A stretch of 64,000 nucleotides of DNA from Streptomyces sp. NBC_00078. Lineage in GTDB: Bacteria > Actinomycetota > Actinomycetes > Streptomycetales > Streptomycetaceae. Location of the stretch: assembly GCF_026343335.1 (NCBI RefSeq), contig NZ_JAPELX010000001.1, positions 6,262,001 to 6,326,000 on the forward strand. The letters run 5' to 3'. This document shows positions 7,552 to 15,940 of this stretch, in pieces. Made by a program: the position numbers and the translations under genes. Numbering within the stretch: the first letter of the stretch is position 1; each line of letters starts with the position of its first letter. The notes beneath the pieces are model-generated. The model ran no database searches and was not told where the DNA came from. It saw nothing but the letters and a program-made list of their open reading frames with translations.

Positions 7552-8391
7552 TTGCACGTCAGCCCAAGCGACGGTGCAAGACGGCCGTACTTGAGCACGC
7601 CCGGCTTGGGAAGCTTGGGTTTTCTAGAGCCAGTTGCGGTATTGGCCTGGGGCGGAGCGTGATCCAGCCTCGGGGAGATCCGTAGCCAAGTCCCCACTGT
7701 TCCCCGTGAGTCCCCGCAGGATCTGGCACGCGAATGGCACGACTTGCGCCCTCGCCTCAAGGCCCCCTGGGCGGAGACTCTGCCTTAGCGTCTGAGCCCC
7801 AGCCGACGACCGTCAGCCAGGATAGCGGGTGGGCCGCCGATCAGGCGCGCGTGTGCCAGGGCACCCACCACCGGGTCTCAGCCACGCTGTCCTGTGACGT
7901 CCGTCAGAGCAGCCGTGCCGGCGGAAGCGTGGTGATGATGCCTTGGGCGATGACCTCTTCGTCCCGAAGTAACTTGGGTGGGGGCGCTGCCTTGGGCTGG
8001 TGTGCCTTTCACCTGTGCTGATGGTTCGCAGGCGTTCGCGGTGTTCGCCGTTGTCCACTGACGTTGTCTCGCAGTTAGACACTCACCCGGCCAAGGGCTT
8101 AGAAGATGCTGGCACGTGAAGCCAGGCAAGAACGGCCGTACCAAAGAATCCTGACCTTCCTGGCATCGCTACGGTCTACTACCAATGGTCACTGGCTGGT
8201 AATCGACGCCATGTGGCTGAAATGCAACGAAGGTTCATTCGCAACTGGTAGCCTCACAAAAGGGATGAAGTACGGCATTACTTCCTTCGCTACAACTCGA
8301 GACGCTACTCTTCAGGTCACTGAGCGCGGCAGGGTAGTGACGGGGAGCTGCACAGTAGTTACGATCTTCGCCTGATAGACCGTCAACTGGG
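7552..8391. other. 840-bp gap before the MORC-like module, with GC falling toward the right
   Basis: No convincing gene. One 89-codon frame (8106-8375, plus strand) is open and has low-GC codons like the module that follows, but it has only an AGAAG ribosome-like site and no recognisable sequence. The promoter of the 8401 gene must lie here. The left half is GC-rich with short C-rich runs (around 7690-7715); from about 8100 the base composition drops to that of the module, which may mark the acquisition boundary. Confidence 0.4.
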
Positions 8392-8400
8392 GTGGGGAAC

Positions 8401-10926
8401 ATGACGACTGACTCAACGGGAACTGCGCACGGGCTCGCTGACAAGCTCTCGTCGGATGATGGCAGCTCGGCCCAAGAGATCCCCGTAGAGATCAGTTTTG
8501 AGATAATCCGACTTTTCTCGGAGGGGCTCTACCAGAGCCCTCATAAGGCAATTGAAGAGCTGGTCTCCAACGGATTCGATGCTGGAGCGTACAACGTACA
8601 CGTTGTTACGCCTAGGTCTCTTGCTGAGGATCCTGCCGGCTCCGATTCGTTATGGGTTCTGGACGATGGATGCGGCATGGACGCCGACGGGTTTCAGCGT
8701 TTGTGGCGGGTTGCCGAGTCCACTAAGGCTGCCGGAGAAACTGTGCGTGGGCGGGCGCCGATCGGGCAGTTCGGAATTGGCAAGCTGGCTGCCTATGTTC
8801 TTGCTCGGCGACTGACCCATATCAGCAAAAGAGACGGCCGATACTTCTACGCCTCTATGGACTTCCGGAAGGTAGAAGGGCGGCGGCAAAATGATCCTTC
8901 GGCCCCTCCGGTAGCAATCGAGCTTCACCAAGTTGAAGAAGACGATGCGCGAGATCTTCTCGCAGAGATTGAGTCCAAGGATCCCGCCGCATGGTCCCTT
9001 CTGTTTGGTGATAAGCCTGCCGAGAGTTGGACTGCGGCAGCTCTGAGTGACTTCAAAACGCTATTCGAGAAGTTCAAGCCTGGTGTTCTCAGCTGGGTAC
9101 TTCGAACTGGCCTGCCGTTGAAGTCAGACTTCCGAATTTTCCTCAATGGTGCCGAGTTGCGATCCGCTAAAGAGGACGCTACGGTGCTATTTGAGTCCCC
9201 AGTAGGCGGATCAGGTGACAAAGTAGCGGAAAAGCTCTCGCTGGAAGTCACAGCGACTGGTCTCAAAATTCCGGGGCTCAATGGTGAGATCACCGGCAGT
9301 GTCACGCTATACGAGAAACCACTCGCTGCCGGGAAGTCCATGCAGTATGGTCGCAGCAACGGGTTCTTTATTCGTGTTCGCGGCCGTGTAATTAACCTAG
9401 AGGATGAGCTTTTTGGACTGGAGGCGCTCAACCATGCAGTCTGGTCCCGCTTCGCCCTCGATGTCGAGGCGGACGGGCTGAGGGAACACCTTCTCTCATC
9501 CCGAGAAGGTGTTCGTGATGTTCCCGCGATAGACCTCTTCCGGGACTATCTCCGAGCGAAGTTCAATGAGGCGCGGTCTGTCTATAGCGCTGAAAACAAG
9601 AACAAGCTTATCGGAATCGACCTAGCGCAATTGCTCCACGGAGCATCGCCAAGTGTGCTAGGTGACCCGCTGGTCTCGGCAGTTCGCCAAGCAATCACTC
9701 AAGAATTGCAGCCGTCTCACTATATCTCAGCACCCACACACGTTGAGGAAGAGAGCCGAGCAGAGTGGTTCGATGGCTTCCGTCTGGAGGTCATGCAGCA
9801 ACCAATCCTTGATGTACAGCTAACTAAAATGGGGCCCTACGACCGCCTCGCCGAGTACGATGCGTCCAGCCGCGTGCTAAAAATCAACGAAGAGCATCCC
9901 TTCATCGCGAAAATCATCGCTCACTCGAAAAATCAGACCCCGGCAACTCTATTTGCTACGTCAGAAATTCTCACCGATGCGTTTCTACGTGAGGGCGGTA
10001 TTCCTCCTGAGGTAACGGCTGAGGTATTCGCGCTGCGCGATAGGGCGTTGCGGCAAATCGCGGGTGACTACGGGCCAGATCCAGTAGAGGTGTTGCGCCA
10101 CCTGTCAATAGCAGACCAGGACAAGGATGCGCTCGAAAAAGCTGTCGGCCAAGCTTTCATCGTCCTAGGTTTTGAGTATGAAAGGCGCGGCGGCAACAAG
10201 GGCGGCGCTGATGGCGTTCTGGATGCGCGTCTCGGGAAGAGTGAAACGCAGCTAGAGGATTTCCGTGTCGTCTACGACGCTAAGACCACTGCTAGTACAA
10301 CCATTTCAGTTGATAAGGTGCACTTCGATGCGCTTTGGGACTTCAAGAATACCGAGTCGGCTCAATTCGGGTTCATCATCGGGAAAAAGTTCGCCGGACA
10401 GAATGACCCGGAATCGGCTGTAAACCGTCGGACGGCACAGGGTCGTGAGGACCGTCCCATGACGGTAATGCTTACCGAGCACCTGCGCCACCTGGTCGAG
10501 CTCCACTATCAATTCGGTATTACCTTGAATCAGATCAGGGCCCTGTTTGAGGAAGCGTTGACCGTAACGGAGGTGGGCTCATGGTTGCAGAATCTTGAGC
10601 GAGAGCTCTCCCAGGAGCAGCGTCCGGTACCACTTCGGAAACTGTTGAAAAAGCTGGAGGAGTGCAAAGAGGACACGCTAAGCGAGCCTAATGTCAATGC
10701 AGTTCGCGTCATGGATCCGCGTTTGAAGCAGTATGAGCCTGAACGTCTCGTGGCAGCGCTCCAAGCCGTGCAGACGATAGTCGGCAGTCGGTGGATTGAG
10801 GTCAACAAGACCAGCGGGAATGTGCGCTTGTCCCAAACAGCGGAGAGTATCATCAACGAGGTTGACAGGCGCCTACAAGACGACCTAGGTCTGCCTGCTG
10901 TTGCCGACGAGACCTCGGAGTCGTGA
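8401..10926 (+). CDS. MORC/MutL-like GHKL ATPase fused to a PD-(D/E)XK nuclease motif
   Basis: An 841-residue protein from ATG 8401; GTG 8392 is an alternative start that adds three residues. The N-terminal GHKL fold shows the N-box EELVSNGFDA (residues 52-61, Asn57 and Asp60), the G1 motif DDGCGM (88-93) and the G2 motif GQFGIGK (122-128). An Hsp90/MORC-like second domain follows to about residue 400. Near 579-630 there is a nuclease-like pattern: an upstream Glu, GGADGVLDA with Asp604, and YDAKTT with Asp626-x-Lys628, as in Mrr-like endonucleases. The C-terminus is helical. The methyltransferase gene begins 3 bp after the stop. GHKL ATPases of this kind were reported in restriction-modification loci as relatives of eukaryotic MORC proteins (Iyer, Abhiman and Aravind). 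GC is low for the genome and codon 84 is TTA. I infer ATP-gated DNA cleavage. Confidence 0.78.
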   Translation: MTTDSTGTAHGLADKLSSDDGSSAQEIPVEISFEIIRLFSEGLYQSPHKAIEELVSNGFDAGAYNVHVVTPRSLAEDPAGSDSLWVLDDGCGMDADGFQRLWRVAESTKAAGETVRGRAPIGQFGIGKLAAYVLARRLTHISKRDGRYFYASMDFRKVEGRRQNDPSAPPVAIELHQVEEDDARDLLAEIESKDPAAWSLLFGDKPAESWTAAALSDFKTLFEKFKPGVLSWVLRTGLPLKSDFRIFLNGAELRSAKEDATVLFESPVGGSGDKVAEKLSLEVTATGLKIPGLNGEITGSVTLYEKPLAAGKSMQYGRSNGFFIRVRGRVINLEDELFGLEALNHAVWSRFALDVEADGLREHLLSSREGVRDVPAIDLFRDYLRAKFNEARSVYSAENKNKLIGIDLAQLLHGASPSVLGDPLVSAVRQAITQELQPSHYISAPTHVEEESRAEWFDGFRLEVMQQPILDVQLTKMGPYDRLAEYDASSRVLKINEEHPFIAKIIAHSKNQTPATLFATSEILTDAFLREGGIPPEVTAEVFALRDRALRQIAGDYGPDPVEVLRHLSIADQDKDALEKAVGQAFIVLGFEYERRGGNKGGADGVLDARLGKSETQLEDFRVVYDAKTTASTTISVDKVHFDALWDFKNTESAQFGFIIGKKFAGQNDPESAVNRRTAQGREDRPMTVMLTEHLRHLVELHYQFGITLNQIRALFEEALTVTEVGSWLQNLERELSQEQRPVPLRKLLKKLEECKEDTLSEPNVNAVRVMDPRLKQYEPERLVAALQAVQTIVGSRWIEVNKTSGNVRLSQTAESIINEVDRRLQDDLGLPAVADETSES

Positions 10927-10929
10927 TCG

Positions 10930-12090
10930 ATGAGTACGCTTGCCCCGCATCCGTTTCCTGCCCGCATGGCACCCGAGCTGGCGTTACGAGCCTTGGAACG
11001 TCAGCCTGCAGGCAGTGTCGTCCTTGATCCAATGTGCGGTTCCGGCACTGTCCTCAGAACCGCTTTGATCGCTGGGCATCGAGCGATTGGTGTGGATATG
11101 GACCCGTTGGCGGTGCTGATGGCGAGTGTTTGGGCTAATCACCGTTCGGCGACTGGTCTCGCACAGGCTGCTGATGAAATCACCTCGGAAGCCGCTAATA
11201 TGCACGCCGATGAAATCCATCTCCCGTGGATCGACGATGACCCAGAAACCAAGAAGTTTATCAAGTTCTGGTTCGCGGAGCCTCAGCGTAGCGACCTTCG
11301 AAAGGTTGCATATCTAGTTGCGCGGCGCAATGATCATCTCAAGGCTTCTCTGCAACTTTCGCTTAGTCGCATCGTAATCACGAAAAAGCGTGGGGCATCG
11401 CTTGCGCACGACGTATCGCACAGTAGGCCTCATAGGGTAGGCACCACTAACGACTTCGACGTCATGGATGGATTTCGTAAGGCTGCCGTACAGATAGAGC
11501 GTCGACTCCTTGTCGAACTTCCGGACAACGCGTCTGTTCGCTTGGGCGACGCCCGAAGCATGCCGTTCGTTCCGTCTGGGTCAGTTGATCTGGTTGTCAC
11601 CTCTCCCCCTTACTTGAATGCGATTGACTATCTTCGTGGGCATCGAATGGCTCTAGTCTGGCTCGGCCATTCCGTCAGCGCTCTGCGAGAGATTCGTAGT
11701 GCCAGTGTTGGGACTGAGAGAGGGTTGAAGAGCGACGGCGCCTTGGAGGGTTTGGTTATTGATACTGACCTCGACTCTCTTCCTCAAAGGACGCTCGGAA
11801 TCCTTTATCGATATGCTCAAGATATGAAGGGTGTGGTTGCGGAGCTACATCGAGTGCTCAAGCCGAGTTCGCTGGCGGTTTTGGTGGTGGGAAATTCCAC
11901 GGTGCGTGGAACATTTGTCGATAATGCATCAGTTGTTCGGCGCGCCGCTGAGCAGTTGGGATTCGTAACTCAGGACATCTCTGAGAGGGATCTTCCTGCA
12001 AACCGTCGCTACCTGCCTCCACCTTCCTCTGCCGGAGAGGCGCTCGATCAGCGCATGCGGAAAGAAGTAGTTCTTACCATTCAGAAGTGA
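10930..12090 (+). CDS. Site-specific DNA methyltransferase (N4-cytosine/N6-adenine type)
   Basis: A 386-residue methyltransferase directly downstream of the MORC-like nuclease, with GGAG before its ATG. It opens with HPFPARMAPELALRALER, the N-terminal HPFPA signature of this MTase group. The AdoMet site follows in DPMCGSGT (residues 33-40) and IGVDMDPLA, and the catalytic motif IV is TSPPYLNAIDY (starting at Thr224). TSPPY is typical of N4-cytosine enzymes, though some act on adenine. It should protect self DNA from the partner nuclease. The gene is AT-richer than its surroundings and has a TTA codon at position 19, so translation may depend on the bldA tRNA. The target sequence cannot be read from the gene. 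Confidence 0.82.
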   Translation: MSTLAPHPFPARMAPELALRALERQPAGSVVLDPMCGSGTVLRTALIAGHRAIGVDMDPLAVLMASVWANHRSATGLAQAADEITSEAANMHADEIHLPWIDDDPETKKFIKFWFAEPQRSDLRKVAYLVARRNDHLKASLQLSLSRIVITKKRGASLAHDVSHSRPHRVGTTNDFDVMDGFRKAAVQIERRLLVELPDNASVRLGDARSMPFVPSGSVDLVVTSPPYLNAIDYLRGHRMALVWLGHSVSALREIRSASVGTERGLKSDGALEGLVIDTDLDSLPQRTLGILYRYAQDMKGVVAELHRVLKPSSLAVLVVGNSTVRGTFVDNASVVRRAAEQLGFVTQDISERDLPANRRYLPPPSSAGEALDQRMRKEVVLTIQK

Positions 12091-12438
12091 TACGAGCTTC
12101 GGCTGAAAGGTAAGGTCGGCGGAGCGGCTTTGGCGCGAGTGATCATGGCCCGTAAGCTTCCGGCGCGTCGGGCAGTCTGCGGACCTGCCCGGTAAAGCAC
12201 GACGTTGGGGCCACGATCTTCGAGGCTCGCGCCAAAGTGGCTCCGTAAAGCTGTGGAGCCGACCGCCCCAGCCACGACGTACCCCTTCTCTGGCATCAGG
12301 TGGCTGCATGCTTTGAGCGCGGCACGGACGCCGGCCGGGCTGGAGCGGGGCGGAGACAGGAGCGCAGGCCCGGCCGGGGGCCGGGCCGCGCGCGGTGAGC
12401 GGAGCGAACCGCCTTGAACCCGTAAAGAAGGTTGTTAC
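12091..12438. other. Intergenic region with an imperfect inverted repeat
   Basis: No gene. GGAGCGGCTTTGGCGCGAG at 12121-12139 is mirrored (17 of 19) at 12226-12244, with weaker similarity extending inward. This could be a long hairpin between the methyltransferase and the convergent gene, or a small remnant element. The right end (12320-12415) is a GC-rich stretch with CCGGCCGG-type runs. It also marks the return from low-GC module DNA to normal composition. Confidence 0.4.
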
Positions 12439-13536
12439 TCAGGTGGTGGCTGGGATGTGCCACAGTGGGGCTGTGTACCGCTCCGGTTGGCTGTTGATGA
12501 GCAGTCGGCGCAGGTCATCGCGCTGTGAGCCGTCGAGGTTCAGGACCTCGGTGAGGTGGCGGAACGTCGTGTGAGTGATTCCGCGGCTTCGGGCCTCTGC
12601 CTCGAACTGGGCGAGTTGGGGCAGTACCGACTCGGCGTCGAGCTTCGGCCGTTGTTGCTCCTTGAGCCAGAGGGCCTTGTTGCGCTCGTAGTCGATTTCG
12701 GAGAAGCCACAGATCTCGCGGCTCAGTGCCTCCGCTTGGGCCAGGGTGGTTGTCGACATGACGGCGCGGGCCAACTCGTTGCGGCTCAGGGCCTCGTCCA
12801 GGTCGACCTCGTGGACCGTCGGGCTTTCGTCGGTGAGGGGGATGGGAAGTCCGGCGTCGCGGACCTCGCATGTACCGCGGACCCCTCGGGCTGTGGCCGC
12901 GAGCATGCCTGTTGCCTCTGAGGGGTGCCACTCCAGGACTGGGCTGATTGGCTCTGCGTCCTTCGCCGTGAAGGTTTGGACGACTGGGCCGAGCACGCCT
13001 CGCAGGTCCTCGTGTGACAGCTCGCCGTCCAGGCCGGGGCCTGCGATCAACAGGCGGATGGGTGCGTTCACTTGGCCGCACGCTGCCAGTGTCAGAGAGT
13101 CGGCGAGTGGGCTTTTCAGCGTCGGTTCGTCGCCTCGGGCCAACACGTCGCCGCCGACGTCCAGGAGATCGATCGAGGTCGGCTTTAAGTGGGAGACCAG
13201 ATCTTCGACTTGGTGTGTGACTCCCTCGGCGCCGTACCTCGGGTCGATCAGCGCGAACCTGTGCCGGAGTTCTGCGGCGAGTCGTGGGAGCGTGGAACCT
13301 GCCGGTGCGACCGGGCGTGCATCCGCCGGCACCTTCCAGACTGCTGGGGTGAGCGGTTCGAGGCCGGTGAAGTCGTTGGCTCCTCGGGGGCCCGGTAGCG
13401 GGTCGATAAGCAGGCGGTCCCACGCGTACGTGAGGATCACCGCCTGGCCGCCGGTGTCCCCGTACAGGGCGGCGTCAAGCATTGCGGCGGCGACTGCGTC
13501 GCCCCCTCCTCCTGCTGCGACGATCAACCGCGTCAT
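12439..13536 (-). CDS. DUF1152 domain-containing protein
   Basis: A 365-residue protein beginning MTRLIVAAGGGGDAVAAAML at ATG 13536. The glycine-rich GGGGDAVAAAM loop and the LLDVGGDVLARGDE segment are characteristic of DUF1152 proteins, a family of unknown function with a probable nucleotide-binding Rossmann-like N-terminus. The gene is divergent from the GntR regulator at 13618, with an operator-like palindrome between them, so both are probably controlled by that regulator. Family members occur on Streptomyces chromosomes and mobile elements. Its contribution to the element is unknown. Confidence 0.7.
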   Translation of the reverse strand: MTRLIVAAGGGGDAVAAAMLDAALYGDTGGQAVILTYAWDRLLIDPLPGPRGANDFTGLEPLTPAVWKVPADARPVAPAGSTLPRLAAELRHRFALIDPRYGAEGVTHQVEDLVSHLKPTSIDLLDVGGDVLARGDEPTLKSPLADSLTLAACGQVNAPIRLLIAGPGLDGELSHEDLRGVLGPVVQTFTAKDAEPISPVLEWHPSEATGMLAATARGVRGTCEVRDAGLPIPLTDESPTVHEVDLDEALSRNELARAVMSTTTLAQAEALSREICGFSEIDYERNKALWLKEQQRPKLDAESVLPQLAQFEAEARSRGITHTTFRHLTEVLNLDGSQRDDLRRLLINSQPERYTAPLWHIPATT

Positions 13537-13561
13537 GTGCCCAAGACTACGGGGTCGGCTC

Positions 13562-13590
13562 TTGACCACTCACCCTATAGTGGCTAGAGG
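13562..13590 (+). promoter_or_regulatory. Probable promoter of the first GntR gene
   Basis: TTGACC (13562-13567) is spaced 17 bp from TAGAGG (13585-13590), close to the vegetative Streptomyces pattern. The -10 lies inside the palindrome at 13579-13601, which suggests autorepression. Confidence 0.5.
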
Positions 13591-13601
13591 CTATAGCCAC
13601 T
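13579..13601. promoter_or_regulatory. Operator palindrome O1 for the first GntR regulator
   Basis: AGTGGCTA and TAGCCACT arms separated by 7 bp, placed between the divergent DUF1152 and gntR genes. The same arms recur at 14396-14409 and 14418-14435. Confidence 0.65.
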
Positions 13602-13617
13602 TGGACGAGGAGGGGAC

Positions 13618-14358
13618 ATGCCTCAGATTGAGGAGGCGCAGCCGAAGTATCTTCAGATCGCACACTTCATCCGCGATCAGATCCTTCGGGGTGACTTGCG
13701 GCCGGGAGACGAGGTTCCCTCGGAGCGGCAGTTGGCGGCGGACTGGAAGGTGTCCCGGCCGACGGCGGCGCGGTCGCTGGAAGCGCTGAGCCATCAAGGG
13801 CTCGTCGAGAAGCGGCAGGGCTCGGGCACGTATGTGCGGAGCCTCGAAGTGAACCGCCGGGCAAGGGAGTTGTACGGGCGGGCCCGGCAGACCGGGAAGA
13901 TCTACACCCCCGGTGAGTACGCGGTGATCACGTCGGCCGGGTGGCTGGACGCGCCGGATCATGTCGCTGAGGCGTTGGGTCTGGTGAAGGATCGTCGGGC
14001 CGTGCATCGCCGGCGTGTGACCAACAACCAGGACGGGCCCATCACGCTGTCCACTTCGTGGTTCGCGCCGGACGTAGGGCAGCGGGCGCCCAAGCTGCTG
14101 GAGCCGGAACGGATCCAAGAAGGCACTCTGATGTACGTCGAGAACACGACGGGGCGGCAGGGGAGTTACGCCGAGGATCGCATGTGTGCCCGGCAGGCGA
14201 CGGACGAGGAGGAGGCAGACCTCCAGCTTGAACCGGGATCGGCTGTCTTGATCGTGCATCACGTCGTCTTTGACCTCCAGGACCGGCCGTTGGAGTTCGC
14301 TGAAGCCACCTACCCGCCGCAGCGTTGGGCGTTCGAGCAGGGTTATCCGCTCACCTGA
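13618..14358 (+). CDS. GntR-family regulator with UTRA-like ligand domain (first)
   Basis: A 246-residue regulator. Residues about 8-75 form the GntR winged helix (PKYLQIAHFIRDQILRGDL, PGDEVPSERQLAADWKVSRP, then RQGSGTYV). The C-terminal UTRA-like domain probably senses a small ligand. Its ATG follows a GGACGAGGAGGGG ribosome region. Three copies of an AGTGGCTA/TAGCCACT palindrome flank the gene: one over its promoter, two just downstream before the next operon. This fits autoregulation plus control of the 14455-15072 genes and of the divergent DUF1152 gene. In pSAM2-like elements KorSA, also a GntR protein, plays the equivalent role. Confidence 0.85.
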   Translation: MPQIEEAQPKYLQIAHFIRDQILRGDLRPGDEVPSERQLAADWKVSRPTAARSLEALSHQGLVEKRQGSGTYVRSLEVNRRARELYGRARQTGKIYTPGEYAVITSAGWLDAPDHVAEALGLVKDRRAVHRRRVTNNQDGPITLSTSWFAPDVGQRAPKLLEPERIQEGTLMYVENTTGRQGSYAEDRMCARQATDEEEADLQLEPGSAVLIVHHVVFDLQDRPLEFAEATYPPQRWAFEQGYPLT

Positions 14359-14395
14359 TGGTTCATCACTTCGGCGAACGGCTTGCGCGACGCAA

Positions 14396-14409
14396 GTGGC
14401 TAATGCCAC
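14396..14409. promoter_or_regulatory. Operator-like palindrome O2
   Basis: GTGGC-TAAT-GCCAC, matching the core of O1, located 38 bp after the gntR stop. Confidence 0.55.
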
Positions 14410-14417
14410 CATCCAGT

Positions 14418-14435
14418 AAGTGGCTAAGGCCACTT
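14418..14435. promoter_or_regulatory. Operator-like palindrome O3
   Basis: AAGTGGC-TAAG-GCCACTT, 20 bp before the start of the small zinc-finger gene at 14455. Its position suggests direct repression of that operon. Confidence 0.6.
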
Positions 14436-14454
14436 GATCGGGAGGAGGCACGGT

Positions 14455-14628
14455 GTGACGAGTCAGCGGCCGGACCAGGGAGAGCACTTACCTTGCCGGA
14501 GTTGCCGGGGGCGTGGCTGGAAGCGGGTCAGTTCGCGTACGTCCCTGGCGCTCGCCGCTGCCGCCGACCGCACCCGTGCCACATCGAAGCGGCGCTGCCT
14601 CGACTGTGACGGCAGCGGCAAGGAGTGA
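14455..14628 (+). CDS. Small DnaJ-like zinc-finger protein
   Basis: A 57-residue protein from GTG 14455 with GGAGGAGG 7 bp upstream. It has two CxxC pairs set in DnaJ-type zinc-finger repeats, CRSCRGRGW near the start and CLDCDGSGK at the end, which together could bind one zinc ion. The region between is Arg/Ser/Ala-rich. Such short proteins are frequent in AICE regulatory regions and are likely DNA- or protein-binding. It is followed 6 bp later by an ATP-binding protein, so the two are co-transcribed under the O2/O3 operators. Confidence 0.65.
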   Translation: MTSQRPDQGEHLPCRSCRGRGWKRVSSRTSLALAAAADRTRATSKRRCLDCDGSGKE

Positions 14629-14634
14629 GCGCGG

Positions 14635-15072
14635 ATGGCTTACAGGATCGACCGCTACCCCTCTGAAGACTCGCCGAGGCTCGGAGCAATGACCTTGCAT
14701 CCGGCACCGGAATCCGTACCCCGGGCGCGACGCTGGTTCCGGAAGTTCATCGCCCCCTACAATCCGGCCTGCTCGGTTGAAGACTGCGCGCTGATGATCT
14801 CCGAATTGGTCACCAACGCCATCCGCTATGGGCAGGCTGACGATCCCTGGGTAGTGCGGGTGGAGTGGTTCCGTGAGGAGACATCGCTGCGGGTCGACGT
14901 GCACAACCCGGGCTTCCCGGCGAACGTCCGGCTGAGGCGCCCGGACGCCAACGACGCCCACGGTCGCGGGCTGCTGCTCGTCGACTCAATCGCCGAGTCG
15001 TGGCACTCCGGGCCCAGTTGCTTCGGGGGGACGGTGGTCTCCTTTGTGGTCGCCGATGCCTGGCCGTCGTGA
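14635..15072 (+). CDS. RsbW-like ATP-binding protein (HATPase_c_2)
   Basis: A 145-residue single-domain GHKL ATPase of the anti-sigma/serine kinase type. The N-box is ISELVTNAIRYG, G1 is VDVHNPG (the usual Asp is Asn-Pro here), and G2 is HGRGLLLVDSIAESW. Such orphan RsbW-like proteins are numerous in Streptomyces and phosphorylate STAS-domain partners or hold sigma factors. No partner lies next to it. The gene follows the zinc-finger gene by 6 bp and is likely controlled by the first GntR regulator. Confidence 0.75.
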   Translation: MAYRIDRYPSEDSPRLGAMTLHPAPESVPRARRWFRKFIAPYNPACSVEDCALMISELVTNAIRYGQADDPWVVRVEWFREETSLRVDVHNPGFPANVRLRRPDANDAHGRGLLLVDSIAESWHSGPSCFGGTVVSFVVADAWPS

Positions 15073-15129
15073 CGAGGGGAATACCTTCTGTTGGTACTGC
15101 GCCGGCGGATTCGTCGCTAGTCTGGTTGA

Positions 15130-15142
15130 CCAGTTGACTTGG
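15130..15142. promoter_or_regulatory. Operator-like site for the second GntR regulator
   Basis: CCAGTTGACTTGG, 26 bp before the gntR start. It is the reverse-complement relative of the CAAGTCAACTTG sites at the transfer promoter, consistent with autoregulation. Confidence 0.55.
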
Positions 15143-15167
15143 CCAATCCTGACAGGCGGCGGCGTTC

Positions 15168-15896
15168 ATGGCGTATGAAGTGGAGGCACCGAAGTACGTA
15201 CGCCTCGCTCAGACGATTCAACAGCGCATCGAGGACGGCAGCTACCCGCCCGGCACCCGTGTGCCCAGTGAGAACCAACTGGTGCAGGCCTTCGGAATGT
15301 CCCGTCCAACCGTCGTCCGGGCGCTGGAACTGCTGAAGCGTGACGGCTGGCTGGAGTCCCGCCAGGGATACGGCACGCTGGTGCGCGGGCGTCCGGCAGT
15401 CGTCGAGCACAAGGAACGTCGGGGGAGTGAAGTGCTCGCGCGTGACGAGACGCAGACCCCGGGGCGGCTGGTCGAGGTCGGTCATGTACCTGTTCCGGCG
15501 CGCGTCGCCTCTGCGCTTGGGTTGCCGAAGCGCGCCAAGGTCCTCCTGCGCCGGTTCCTGGTCATGGACGACGGTGAACCCTCCGAGCTGGTCTCGTCGT
15601 ACTTTCCCGCCGGCCTGGTCGAGGGCACCGAGTTGGAGAGTGTTGCCCCCTTGAGCGGCGGCGCCCGTGCTCACCTTGAGGCGCGAAAGAAGGCTCGCTT
15701 CGACCATGTGAAGGAGCGTGTCTCGGCTCGGCTGCCTGAGCGGGATGAGGCCGAACTTCTGGAGCTCCCGGACGGTGTGCCCGTCCTTAGCGTCCTGGTC
15801 GTCGCGTGCGACGCTTCCGGTCAAGCTCTGCAAGTCTCTGACGTGCTGCTTCCCGCCGATCGGCAGGAACTCGAAGACACTTATCGGCTGAGCTGA
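15168..15896 (+). CDS. GntR-family regulator, KorSA-like transfer repressor (second)
   Basis: A 242-residue GntR/UTRA regulator from ATG 15168. The winged helix covers about residues 7-75 (PKYVRLAQTIQQRIEDGSYP, PSENQLVQAFGMSRPTVVRA, then SRQGYGTLV). A CAAGTCAACTTG-type palindrome occurs in front of its own gene and twice over the promoter at 16319-16347 that drives the transfer operon. This is the arrangement of KorSA in pSAM2, which keeps transfer genes silent. The UTRA-like domain suggests that a ligand relieves repression. Confidence 0.85.
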   Translation: MAYEVEAPKYVRLAQTIQQRIEDGSYPPGTRVPSENQLVQAFGMSRPTVVRALELLKRDGWLESRQGYGTLVRGRPAVVEHKERRGSEVLARDETQTPGRLVEVGHVPVPARVASALGLPKRAKVLLRRFLVMDDGEPSELVSSYFPAGLVEGTELESVAPLSGGARAHLEARKKARFDHVKERVSARLPERDEAELLELPDGVPVLSVLVVACDASGQALQVSDVLLPADRQELEDTYRLS

Positions 15897-15940
15897 GCTG
15901 AGCCTGCGGGCTGCCCACTGCCTGGCTGTGATGGCCTGCC

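Noticed and set aside
8106..8375. 89-codon plus-strand frame before the MORC-like gene
   Set aside because: Open and low-GC like the module, but weak ribosome site and no recognisable sequence; kept only as a possibility in the gap entry.
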